Of a DNA stretch of 64,000 bases, positions 26,062-33,433 are shown piece by piece. The stretch comes from Methylobacterium terrae (GTDB taxonomy: Bacteria > Pseudomonadota > Alphaproteobacteria > Rhizobiales > Beijerinckiaceae), in NCBI RefSeq assembly GCF_003173755.1, contig NZ_CP029553.1:5832001-5896000 (forward strand), in the 5' to 3' direction. Every line of letters starts with the position of its first letter. The first letter of the stretch is position 1. A program made the translations under genes and the position numbers. The notes under the pieces are model-generated. The model saw only the letters and a program-made list of their open reading frames with translations. It ran no database searches and was not told the DNA's origin.

Positions 26062-26190
26062 ATGAAGCAATTTTTTGATCCGCGGGCATCGATTTTCTGG
26101 CGGCGCACGTTTATCTATCGAGCGCTGGGTGCGGTGCGTCGGGAAATCGGTCCCAGGGGGTTTGATCGCTCTTCAGGGGTTCGAAGATGA
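26062..26190 (+). CDS. Small 42-aa ORF coupled to the next gene (tentative)
   Basis: A frame from ATG 26062 encodes MKQFFDPRASIFWRRTF and continues as a basic, partly hydrophobic peptide to a TGA that overlaps the ATG of the 71-aa gene (ATGA at 26187-26190). GAGGGG lies just upstream of the ATG but closer than ideal. It could be a leader that couples translation to the 71-aa gene or a short basic peptide. Evidence is limited to the overlap and the weak ribosome-binding site. Confidence 0.35.
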   Translation: MKQFFDPRASIFWRRTFIYRALGAVRREIGPRGFDRSSGVRR

Positions 26191-26402
26191 AGATAGAAGT
26201 CACAGTTCGGGTCGAGGAAGATCGGAAGGCTGATCTTCAGAGAGTCGTAGAGGATCTGCGGCATGCCGGCCTGTCGAACGTCTCCTGCACGCAACGCTTC
26301 GGTATCGTGCATGGCGAAGTCGACGCATCCGGGCGAGACGCGCTGAAGGACGTCGACGGAGTTGCGTCGGTACGGCCTTCAAGCAGCTTCCGTGCGCTCT
26401 AG
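26187..26402 (+). CDS. 71-aa protein resembling a free subtilase propeptide (I9-like)
   Basis: 71 residues beginning MKIEVTVRVEEDRKADLQ. A strand, a helix (KADLQRVVEDLRHAGL), strands (NVSCTQRFGIVHGEVD), a helix (GRDALKDVDGV) and a final strand (VASVRPSS) make a beta-alpha-beta-beta-alpha-beta order. That is the ferredoxin-like fold of inhibitor-I9 propeptides of subtilases, which often have the DGVxxVxP type ending seen here. A subtilase gene lies 2.8 kb away (29196-30626), so a role as its separate chaperone or inhibitor is a reasonable inference, not shown. AGGGG sits seven bases before the ATG. An intrinsic terminator begins within the stop codon. Confidence 0.6.
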   Translation: MKIEVTVRVEEDRKADLQRVVEDLRHAGLSNVSCTQRFGIVHGEVDASGRDALKDVDGVASVRPSSSFRAL

Positions 26403-26424
26403 GTGGACAGGCTTCACCTTTTTT
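26401..26424 (+). terminator. Intrinsic terminator overlapping the 71-aa gene stop
   Basis: AGGTGGA (26401-26407) pairs with TTCACCT (26413-26419; one G-T pair) around CAGGC and is followed by TTTTT. The stem begins inside the TAG stop codon. Confidence 0.65.
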
Positions 26425-26495
26425 GCCGGCGACGAATACCCATCGCCGCAGTAGCATGACGCATGCACCCATCGAATGACGAACAAGGTACGACG

Positions 26496-26684
26496 ATGCC
26501 TCCTCTTGTCAAGCAGCTCGGCGCTACGGTTCAGCCGAACGAGCCGATCATCAAGGTGATCATGCCCAGTACAGGGAAGCCTGTGACTTGGCAGCTCAAC
26601 AGGGAGACGGCCAAGGCGATCGAGAGCGTCGAGCGCAGCAGCCGCAACGCCGAACGCCTGGCCATCAAGCTGTACGGTCGATAA
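26496..26684 (+). CDS. Hypothetical 62-aa protein
   Basis: 62 residues: MPPLVKQLGATVQPNEPI at the start, a central KPVTWQLNRETAKAIESVE and a basic tail RLAIKLYGR. An AAGG seven bases before the ATG at 26496 favours this start over an in-frame ATG at 26463. The protein is short, soluble and without cysteine, a signal peptide or a recognised motif. It lies between the I9-like gene and the cysteine peptidase gene, so a link with the peptidases is possible but rests on position only. A 12-bp inverted repeat begins two bases after its stop. Confidence 0.5.
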   Translation: MPPLVKQLGATVQPNEPIIKVIMPSTGKPVTWQLNRETAKAIESVERSSRNAERLAIKLYGR

Positions 26685-26685
26685 A

Positions 26686-26730
26686 GCACTTTCTACGACG
26701 GAGCGGGCACCACTTCGCCGTAGAAAGTGC
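26686..26730. repeat. 12-bp inverted repeat after the 62-aa gene
   Basis: GCACTTTCTACG (26686-26697) and CGTAGAAAGTGC (26719-26730) are perfectly complementary around a 21-base spacer. No T-run follows. It may be a terminator-like or mRNA-stabilising structure, or an element end. Confidence 0.6.
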
Positions 26731-27079
26731 GGTAAACTTGACAATTTGAAGCGCCGCGCAATCACGCTGCCGGGGCGCGATACTGGCATGCCGTCCAGAG
26801 GGACCGCTCTCCCACCTGCGGTCCCGCGCTGACGCGCGAGGCGATCGGGTCTCGCAGGAAGCCTCCAGCCATCTCGGCGATATCCTGAATACCCCCTTCG
26901 AGGCTGCCGCAACCGCATCTCGGGATGAGGCTTCGGGCGCGAGAACCAGGCGTCGCAGATGAAGCGCCTGGTTCTCATGACGTGGTGCATGACGATCGAT
27001 TGATACTCCAAGACAGTCGGGCGATGCGTCAGGCGCGCGAACCGACTCGGATTTCTCTAGGGAAGAATCGGAGTATATC
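26731..27079 (+). promoter_or_regulatory. Upstream region of the cysteine peptidase gene with a perfect hairpin
   Basis: No gene is seen in these 349 bases. A perfect 12-bp inverted repeat, GAGAACCAGGCG (26941-26952) and CGCCTGGTTCTC (26965-26976) with a 12-base loop, lies about 100 bases before the peptidase start. It could act in its mRNA leader or as an operator. Confidence 0.45.
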
Positions 27080-28693
27080 TTGTTCTCTACGAAGCCGCGC
27101 TACGCCGTATTGCAGAGCGATGCCGACTGGAAGTGGCTGCGCAACGAGATCATATTGTCCGGCGATGAAGCGATCGCGGGATCTGACGGTGATCGTGCCG
27201 TGGACACGATCATCTCGCTCGTGAGCGGGTTGCCCGTCACGACGGTCGTGATCGAGGAGTTCTATATAGATCGCGATTTTAGCGACGAATATCGTGCTTT
27301 TTATGGCAGATTGTTCCGGCAATATCAGCGTGAAACGCGACGACTGCATTTCTTTGCTGACAATCTCACCGTGCCCCTGGAGGGTAACTACGATCACATC
27401 GCGAGCGGTCTCGAGGAATCTGCGGCTCGGGGACGGTATCTCGGCTTCGTCGTGCTGCGCCCGATTCGCGACGCGCCGATCGCTCGCGCGGTGTTGAGCG
27501 ACACCCTCGTGGGCCCTGCCCTGCCCGAGTCCACCGTCCAGGTCAGAACGACCTACACGGCCCATCTGCTCGGAGCATCGCTGCCGGTCAGGACGGTGCC
27601 GTTCACCCAGCAGGATCGGCACATGAGCTCTTGCTCGCAGGCCGCCGCATGGGTCTGCGCCCGCCATTTCCACACGCGCCATGCGGAACCCTGGTTCTCC
27701 ATGGCACGAATCCGCGAGGCCGTGGACCATGATCCCGACGCCGTGGCGGTGCAGTCGATCCCGGCAGGATCGGAGGGTCTGAACGTCGTCGGCCTTCAGC
27801 GCGTCCTGCGCCGGATGGGACGCCAGCCGTACTTCATGTCGACGACTTCTCCTGACGGCAAGAAGGTCGGGAGCGACGATCTCATCTGCGCCCTGCACCG
27901 GTATGTCGGCTCGGGCATACCGGTCATCGCCGTCATCAAGACCCCGAATTCCGGCGATGCGCATGCGGTCGTCGTCGTCGGCATGACGCATGGGAAGGCG
28001 CCGTCGAAGGGAGGGATGAAGCACGCGACGACTGCCATCTTCGTCGACAAGTTCATCGTCCACGATGACCAGCGGGGACCCTTCACGGTCCTGCCGCGCG
28101 AGGGCGGAACCAACGGTTACGATCTGCGGAACGTCCCGTTCATCATCGTGCCGCTTCCCGAGAGCGTGGTCGTGAGGGCCGAGGCCGCCGAGTTGAAGGC
28201 CTTCCAAGCCCTGGAGGATCTCGCGAAGGGCTGGCACGAGGTGTGTGACGCCAGCGCGCCTCTCCTCGGAACGGCGCCCGAGAACGGGGAGCCGTTCTTC
28301 GCGGCACTCGCCGCCGGGCGCGTCCTCGCCAGAACCTACCTGACCTCGGGCTGGAAGTATCAAGCCAGGCTTGCGAGAAACATCGCCCATCCGAATCTCA
28401 AATACCGCATATTGACCCAATCGCTGCCCAAGCTGATTTGGGTCACCGAATTCGGTATCGTCGACAACCTCGAGAAACCGGATCCTACGAAGCGCCTGAT
28501 CTACGCGCATTGCGTCGTCGATGCCATGAGCACGGGAAACCAGGCGCCTCCGATCATGATTCACGTGCCAGGATTCCTCTACACCTGGGTGCAAGGATCC
28601 GACTCGTTCTATCCGTCCCATCAATTGGCGAAGTGGATGGTCGCCGACGACCGGCCGTACCGGCCGCGTGCCCGCTTCCTCGATCGGTCGTGA
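27080..28693 (+). CDS. Papain-like (C39-type) cysteine peptidase with N-terminal extension
   Basis: 537 residues from a TTG with GGAG six bases upstream. The first 180 residues form an unrecognised domain (FYIDRDFSDEYRAFYGRLF; RGRYLGFVVLRPI). The peptidase part follows: Cys185 in HMSSCSQAAAWVC with a preceding Gln-rich TQQD, His295 in GDAHAVVVVGM and Asp329/330 in IVHDDQRGPF. This is the Cys-His-Asp order of papain-like peptidases, and the GDAHAVVVVG block is C39-like. A C-terminal region of about 200 residues (LARTYLTSGWKYQARLARN; KLIWVTEFGIVDN) is unknown. There is no signal peptide or membrane span, so it is probably cytoplasmic. It converges on the subtilase gene. Substrate unknown. Confidence 0.7.
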   Translation: MFSTKPRYAVLQSDADWKWLRNEIILSGDEAIAGSDGDRAVDTIISLVSGLPVTTVVIEEFYIDRDFSDEYRAFYGRLFRQYQRETRRLHFFADNLTVPLEGNYDHIASGLEESAARGRYLGFVVLRPIRDAPIARAVLSDTLVGPALPESTVQVRTTYTAHLLGASLPVRTVPFTQQDRHMSSCSQAAAWVCARHFHTRHAEPWFSMARIREAVDHDPDAVAVQSIPAGSEGLNVVGLQRVLRRMGRQPYFMSTTSPDGKKVGSDDLICALHRYVGSGIPVIAVIKTPNSGDAHAVVVVGMTHGKAPSKGGMKHATTAIFVDKFIVHDDQRGPFTVLPREGGTNGYDLRNVPFIIVPLPESVVVRAEAAELKAFQALEDLAKGWHEVCDASAPLLGTAPENGEPFFAALAAGRVLARTYLTSGWKYQARLARNIAHPNLKYRILTQSLPKLIWVTEFGIVDNLEKPDPTKRLIYAHCVVDAMSTGNQAPPIMIHVPGFLYTWVQGSDSFYPSHQLAKWMVADDRPYRPRARFLDRS

Positions 28694-29195
28694 CGGCAGC
28701 GGCGGGTTCGACCGCCTCGGCACCGCGGCCGGACGACTCCGCCGGGCCAAGTTGTGCGGGCCAAGTCGTGCGCGGATCCGGATGGGGCGGCGCCGCGCGA
28801 CGTCATGCGAACGGCCGCCCTTGCGGACGGTCGGGAGAGGAGACATCCGGCCGCCGGCGCGTGCCGTCGCGCTGACGGCGCCGCGGAATTGCCGTGCTCC
28901 CACCCAGCCGCCTGGCGCCGAAACCTCCCCGGGGCGGCTCTCTCGCGGCGAACCGTCGCTTCCGCCGTCTCCGGGTCGGTGTTCTGTCCGGCTCTCGCAC
29001 GAAATCCGGTCTTTTGCTTCGCAGGGCGGATTTCGGCGTCGCTCAGGCGTGCGGAGCCGTCGGCTTCACCGCGCGGGCTCGCGATCCCGGTTCCGGAGGT
29101 CATCGTTCGGAACCGGAACCATATCGGCGCGCGTTCGGGCTCGCCGCGCGCCTTCGAACGACTCCGGTCGAAGGCGCTGCGGTATCAGTTGCCCC
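28694..29195. other. 500-base gap between convergent peptidase genes
   Basis: Long open frames exist here on the plus strand, but they are low-complexity Arg/Pro/Ala translations without ribosome-binding sites. No promoter, terminator hairpin or RNA gene was convincing. The length is unusual for a convergent gap in this dense window. Confidence 0.4.
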
Positions 29196-30626
29196 TCAAG
29201 GAGCCTGCACCAGGCCGATGCCGATGTCGGACATGTCGCCCGGGATCGTCCGCCTTCCCCTCATGAGGGCGCCCCAAAGCGCCAGGCCTCGGTACGAGGC
29301 GTCGATTTCGGCGTAGAGCGCGGCGATGCCAGCGACATGAGGCGTCGCCATGCTCGTTCCTTGCAGGCGCGCGTATTCGCGTGGGCGGCAGAAGCTCGAA
29401 TAGATGTCGACGCCCGGTCCGCTGATGTCGATGTTCCCGCCCGGACGTGCGCTCCGACCGGCGCAGGAGAAGGGCGCCACCCGCATCTGCGGGTCGACGG
29501 CGGCGACGGCCATGATCGAAGGACAGTTCGCCGGCGAGCCCACGGGGGCGACGAGGCCGGGCCGACGGCTCTCGTTGCCCGACGCCGCGATGATCAGGCT
29601 CTTGTTCCTCAGAGCATCGACTCCGATGAGCTCGTACTCTTCGAGGAACGGATCGTCCCCCTCGGTCGCCGCCCCGAGCGACATCGAGATGACGTCGCAG
29701 CCGTTGTCGAGAGCCCAGGCGAGCCCGGCGATGACCGTCCGGTCGGACCCGAGTCCCGTGTTGGAGAGAACCTTGCCGATGTACAGATCGGCGTCGCAAG
29801 CGATGCCGTAGCGAGGAGACCCGGAGGGGCCGGCCGGGCCGCAAGCCGTACCGGCGCAGTGAGTCCCGTGGCCCGCGATGTCGAGCACCAGCTCGCCCGT
29901 GAACGAAGCCTCGCCGGCGACACGGCCGACGAAGTCCTTGTGGCCGGTATCCAGGCCCGTATCGAGGATGGCGACCTTGATCGCCCTGCCGGTGAATTTC
30001 GAGGCCGGTGTCCGCGTGGCCTGGAGACCCCACGTATAGGCGGATTCGTCGGGCAGGGCCGTCGCGGCCGGAGGCACCGGTCCCGGAACGAGCCCGCCGG
30101 TTGCTGGCGCGACGCCGCCGAGCAGATGGCCTACCAGGCCGGACACCCCTTGCAGATAACCCGCGAGATAGTCTCTCGAGCCGGCGACCGGCAGGTCGGT
30201 ACGGTCCAGGGACGAGATCCGGGCGCCAGAATCCATCTCCATGCCCAGCGCGCGGAAGATGCGCTCCGGCCGCTGGCCGAGGATGGAGCGCTCCTCGCTG
30301 CCGGCTGCAACGAAACTCCGGAGGCGCTCCGGGTCGCCGCCCACGACGGCGATGCCGAAGCGCTCGAAGTAGATTGCATCGGCGTCCGGATCGGGCGACG
30401 CCCCGCCCCGCTGCAGCTCGCTCGACGAGGCGATGCGCATGCCCGCGGCCTCGATGGCGCCCCGGCCCTTCTTGGCTCCCTCGGGGTTGAGACGGACGAC
30501 CCGTGCCCCCGTCGTACCCGCGGACAGGTCCAGGCTGCGCACGAAGCGCGAATTCTGGGCCGTCTGCTGCTCCTCCGGTTCAACCTGAGCTGAAACCCGA
30601 CGACGTCCCCCACCTGAGCTTGTCAT
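29196..30626 (-). CDS. S8 family (subtilisin-like) serine peptidase, probably cytoplasmic
   Basis: 476 residues. The catalytic triad is complete: Asp222 in AILDTGLDTGH, His253 in GHGTHCAGT and Ser425 in GTSMATPHVAG, with the oxyanion Asn351 in AASGNES. Residues 35-130 (ARVVRLNPEGAKKG, then IYFERFGIAVVGG) look like a built-in propeptide domain. A Gly/Pro-rich linker follows at 165-190. There is no signal peptide, so secretion is unlikely by Sec. The ATG at 30626 is preferred because AAGGGA lies nine bases before it; ATGs at 30635 and 30665 are alternatives. It converges with the cysteine peptidase gene and may be served by the free I9-like protein at 26187. Confidence 0.88.
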   Translation of the reverse strand: MTSSGGGRRRVSAQVEPEEQQTAQNSRFVRSLDLSAGTTGARVVRLNPEGAKKGRGAIEAAGMRIASSSELQRGGASPDPDADAIYFERFGIAVVGGDPERLRSFVAAGSEERSILGQRPERIFRALGMEMDSGARISSLDRTDLPVAGSRDYLAGYLQGVSGLVGHLLGGVAPATGGLVPGPVPPAATALPDESAYTWGLQATRTPASKFTGRAIKVAILDTGLDTGHKDFVGRVAGEASFTGELVLDIAGHGTHCAGTACGPAGPSGSPRYGIACDADLYIGKVLSNTGLGSDRTVIAGLAWALDNGCDVISMSLGAATEGDDPFLEEYELIGVDALRNKSLIIAASGNESRRPGLVAPVGSPANCPSIMAVAAVDPQMRVAPFSCAGRSARPGGNIDISGPGVDIYSSFCRPREYARLQGTSMATPHVAGIAALYAEIDASYRGLALWGALMRGRRTIPGDMSDIGIGLVQAP

Positions 30627-30665
30627 TCGTGCCATTCCCTTGCGTCGATTGGCTTGACCGGGCAT

Positions 30666-31162
30666 TCAGACGCACCCGTTGCCAGTGCGGACTTGCCCGG
30701 CATACCGGCCGGGTCCGCATCAGGCCACGCTTACTTAGGGACGAGGCGGTCGAGTTCTAGCCTGTGCGGCCGATCCGGCGCGATTTTTCCGATGTCCGGA
30801 TAAGTATGATTATTGCTTGTGGAAATTCGAGGCGATCAGAATTCCAGAAAGGCAATTTATATTCGCATGGAGGCGTCCATCGTGCGGAATGACTATCTTG
30901 TGCGGGGTCGATATATTCCGCGTAAAATATATATATTGATAGTAATTAAAGACCGGGTGAGCCGTGATCCGAATTGGAGATGCTTGCGCACCGTGACTTG
31001 TGCGCCGTGACTTGCTCGGAGCGGTCGGGCGGGTCGCACGCGACTGCGTCCGGACGGTGCCGAGGAGCCGCCGGAACCTTCGGTGATGAGGACCGGACGG
31101 CTGGCGCCCGCAGGATCACGCCGGGCTGGCAGCCGTCGACAGCCGGAGGAGGCACCGCAGGG
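30666..31162. other. AT-rich intergenic region flanking the peptidase island
   Basis: Positions 30780-30960 are strongly AT-rich (for example AAAATATATATATTGATAGTAATTAAAG near 30925-30952) compared with about 70% GC around them. The only frame (TTG 30813, 65 codons) has no ribosome-binding site or recognisable motif. The stretch probably marks the border of acquired DNA and may hold the subtilase promoter. Confidence 0.4.
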
Positions 31163-31849
31163 CTACGCGTCCTCCCGCAGCGCCTCCGCCACCCGCGCCT
31201 CGAGAATGTCCGGCCGGCGCAGGATGAGCGCGCCGCGGGTGCGGTCCACGAGGCCTTCCTGGGCCATCACGGTGAATTCCCGCGTCACCTGCTCGCGGCG
31301 GCAGCCGATGCGGGCGGCGAGCACGTGGTGGTAGGGCGGCGGGCTCACGGCGCGCTCGCCGTCGGTGCCGGGCCGGGGCGCGGAGAGGCGCAGCAATTCG
31401 GCGTAGAGCCGGTGGCGCAGGTCGAGGACCGCGTGCTCCATCAGCCGGGCGTTGAGCATCCGCACGCGCTTGGCGAGCAGCCGCAGCAGCCGGTCGGCGA
31501 TCGGGGGGGCGGCGAACACGATCTCGCGAAAGACCGCGGCGGGCACGACGCAGAGCTCGCCGCGGGTGAGCGCCGTGACGTTGGCCGAGCGGCTGACCCC
31601 GTCGATGGCGGCGAGCTCGCCGAAGAACTCGCCGGCCCGCATCTCGCCCAGGATCACCTCCTTGCCGGATTGCGTCCGGTTGAGGATCCGCACCTCGCCG
31701 GCGGCGAGCAGGTAGACGTCGGTCGAGGCGTCGTCGAAATCGACCAGGATCTCGTTGGCGTCGAACCGGCGCCAGATGCAGCGCGACTCGTAGGAGGTCA
31801 GGTCGACGCCCGCATCCTTGAAGAAGGGAAACCCTGCGAGCCGACCCAT
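31163..31849 (-). CDS. Crp/Fnr-family transcriptional regulator
   Basis: 228 residues. The N-terminal cyclic-nucleotide-binding fold shows VYLLAAGEVRILNRTQSGKEVILGEMRAGEFFGELAAIDG, the typical GEFFGE-(L)AAIDG-SRSA phosphate-binding cassette (GELAAIDGVSRSANVTA), so a cNMP-like ligand is possible. No N-terminal iron-sulphur cysteines are present, which argues against Fnr-type oxygen sensing. The C-terminal winged helix contains HHVLAARIGCRREQVTREFTVM, with the recognition helix RREQVTREF. The ATG at 31849 is preceded by GAGGGC at good distance. Target genes are unknown; it is a single gene reading away from the nucleotide-sugar dehydrogenase. Confidence 0.9.
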   Translation of the reverse strand: MGRLAGFPFFKDAGVDLTSYESRCIWRRFDANEILVDFDDASTDVYLLAAGEVRILNRTQSGKEVILGEMRAGEFFGELAAIDGVSRSANVTALTRGELCVVPAAVFREIVFAAPPIADRLLRLLAKRVRMLNARLMEHAVLDLRHRLYAELLRLSAPRPGTDGERAVSPPPYHHVLAARIGCRREQVTREFTVMAQEGLVDRTRGALILRRPDILEARVAEALREDA

Positions 31850-31977
31850 CTGCTGCCCTCGACCCCCGCGCAACGCCGCGTTGCCCCGCTTATCTAGCCT
31901 GACGCCGCCCCGCTCGCCAGGGCGCGGGCGGGGTTCCACCCGGGGCATGTGCCGGACAACCCGCGGTTTTTCCGGTT

Positions 31978-33345
31978 CTACGCCTTCACGATCGTCGCAC
32001 CCGTCAGTCCCTCCGCCAGTCCGTGCCGGGCCATGACGTTGCGGGTGTCGACGACGAGCCGGGCGTGCCGCGCCACCAGGGCGTAGTCGACGCCGTCGTG
32101 GTCGGTGGCGATCAGCACCGCGTCGACGGCGCCCAGGGTCTCCTCCGTCAAGGCCTCCGAGCGCCGCCCGGCGAGCTCCGGGTGCTCGCGGGTCGCCGGC
32201 AGCACCGGCACCAGGGGGTCGTGGTAGAGCGCGACCGCCCCCCGCCCCTCGATCAGCCGGATCAGCTTCAGCGCCGGGCTCTCGCGGGTGTCCTCGACGT
32301 TGCGCTTGTAGGCCAGCCCCATGACCAGCACCCGGGCGCCCGAGAAGGCGCGGCCGGTGCGGTCGACGGCCGCCGCCAGGCGCTCGACCACGTGGTAGGG
32401 CATCCGGGTGTTGACCTCGCCGGCGAGTTCCACGAAGCGGGCCGGCACGTCGAATTCCCGCGCCTTCCAGGCGAGGTAGAACGGATCGATCGGGATGCAG
32501 TGGCCGCCGAGGCCCGGCCCGGGCTGGAACGGCATGAAGCCGAAGGGCTTCGTGGCCGCGGCCTGGATCACCTCCCAGACGTCGATCCCCATGGCGTCGT
32601 AGACGAGCTTCAGCTCGTTCACGAGGGCGATGTTGACCGACCGGAAGATGTTCTCGGTGAGCTTCACGGCCTCCGCCGCCGCCGCCGAGGAGACCGGGAC
32701 GGTGCGCACCACGAGCGCGCCGTAGAGCGCCTCCGCCAGCGCCCGCGCGGCGGCGTCGTCCGCCCCCACCACCTTGGGGATGCGGGCGGTGTCGAACTCG
32801 CCGTTGCCCGGATCCTCGCGCTCCGGCGAGTAGGCGAGGAAGAAGTCGTGGCCCGAGCGCAGGCCCCCTTGCTCCAGGATCGGCCGCATCACCTCGTCGG
32901 TGGTGCCCGGATAGGTGGTCGATTCGAGCACCACGAGCTGGCCCGGCCGCAAAGCGGCCGCGATGGCGCGGGCCGTGGCCTCGACGTAGGACAGGTCGGG
33001 CTCGCGGTGGCGGGTGAGCGGCGTCGGCACGCAGATCAGCACCGCGTCGGGCTCGCGAAGCCGCGCCATGTCGCCGGTGGCCTGGAAGGTGCCGGCGGCG
33101 AGCGCCGGACCGAGCGCCTCGCCCGGGATGTGGTGGAACGCCCCCTCGCCCCGGTTGAGCGCCGCGACGCGACCGGGATCGACGTCGAAGCCGAGCACCG
33201 GGAAACCGGCCCGGAGCGCGGCCAAAGCCAGCGGCAGCCCGACATAGCCGAGGCCGACGATGCCGATCAGGGCCCGGCGCTCGGCGAGGAGCGCGCTCAA
33301 GGTCTCGGAAGGGGACGTCATGGCGGGTCCGGGCTCAGGCATCAT
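31978..33345 (-). CDS. UDP-glucose/GDP-mannose-type nucleotide-sugar dehydrogenase
   Basis: 455 residues (454 if the second of two adjacent ATGs is used; GGAG lies just upstream). The NAD-binding motif GIVGLGYVGLPLA opens the Rossmann domain. The catalytic cysteine is in PGLGGHCIPIDPFYL, and the central helix KLTENIFRSVNIALVNEL and C-terminal VLVMGLAYKRNVEDTRESP complete the family pattern. The GGHCIPIDP form with FRSVNIALVNEL is typical of UDP-N-acetyl-hexosamine 6-dehydrogenases (WbpA/WecC/TviB-like), which make uronic acids for surface polysaccharides. Exact substrate is not certain. No polysaccharide genes adjoin it, though an AlgX-like gene lies 4 kb away. Confidence 0.9.
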   Translation of the reverse strand: MMPEPGPAMTSPSETLSALLAERRALIGIVGLGYVGLPLALAALRAGFPVLGFDVDPGRVAALNRGEGAFHHIPGEALGPALAAGTFQATGDMARLREPDAVLICVPTPLTRHREPDLSYVEATARAIAAALRPGQLVVLESTTYPGTTDEVMRPILEQGGLRSGHDFFLAYSPEREDPGNGEFDTARIPKVVGADDAAARALAEALYGALVVRTVPVSSAAAAEAVKLTENIFRSVNIALVNELKLVYDAMGIDVWEVIQAAATKPFGFMPFQPGPGLGGHCIPIDPFYLAWKAREFDVPARFVELAGEVNTRMPYHVVERLAAAVDRTGRAFSGARVLVMGLAYKRNVEDTRESPALKLIRLIEGRGAVALYHDPLVPVLPATREHPELAGRRSEALTEETLGAVDAVLIATDHDGVDYALVARHARLVVDTRNVMARHGLAEGLTGATIVKA

Positions 33346-33433
33346 GGCTCCGCTTACACGGTGCGGTGCCCCGCGCTGTCAACACGGGTGCCCGCCCCTT
33401 GCCTCCGATGCGCGCCGCCCCCACAACGCCGCC

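Noticed and set aside
28668..30593. 641-codon plus-strand frame over the subtilase
   Set aside because: Antisense of the S8 gene, whose catalytic motifs on the minus strand are complete.
30813..31010. 65-codon frame in the AT-rich border
   Set aside because: TTG start without a ribosome-binding site; the translation shows no recognisable pattern and the frame is explained by low GC with few stops.
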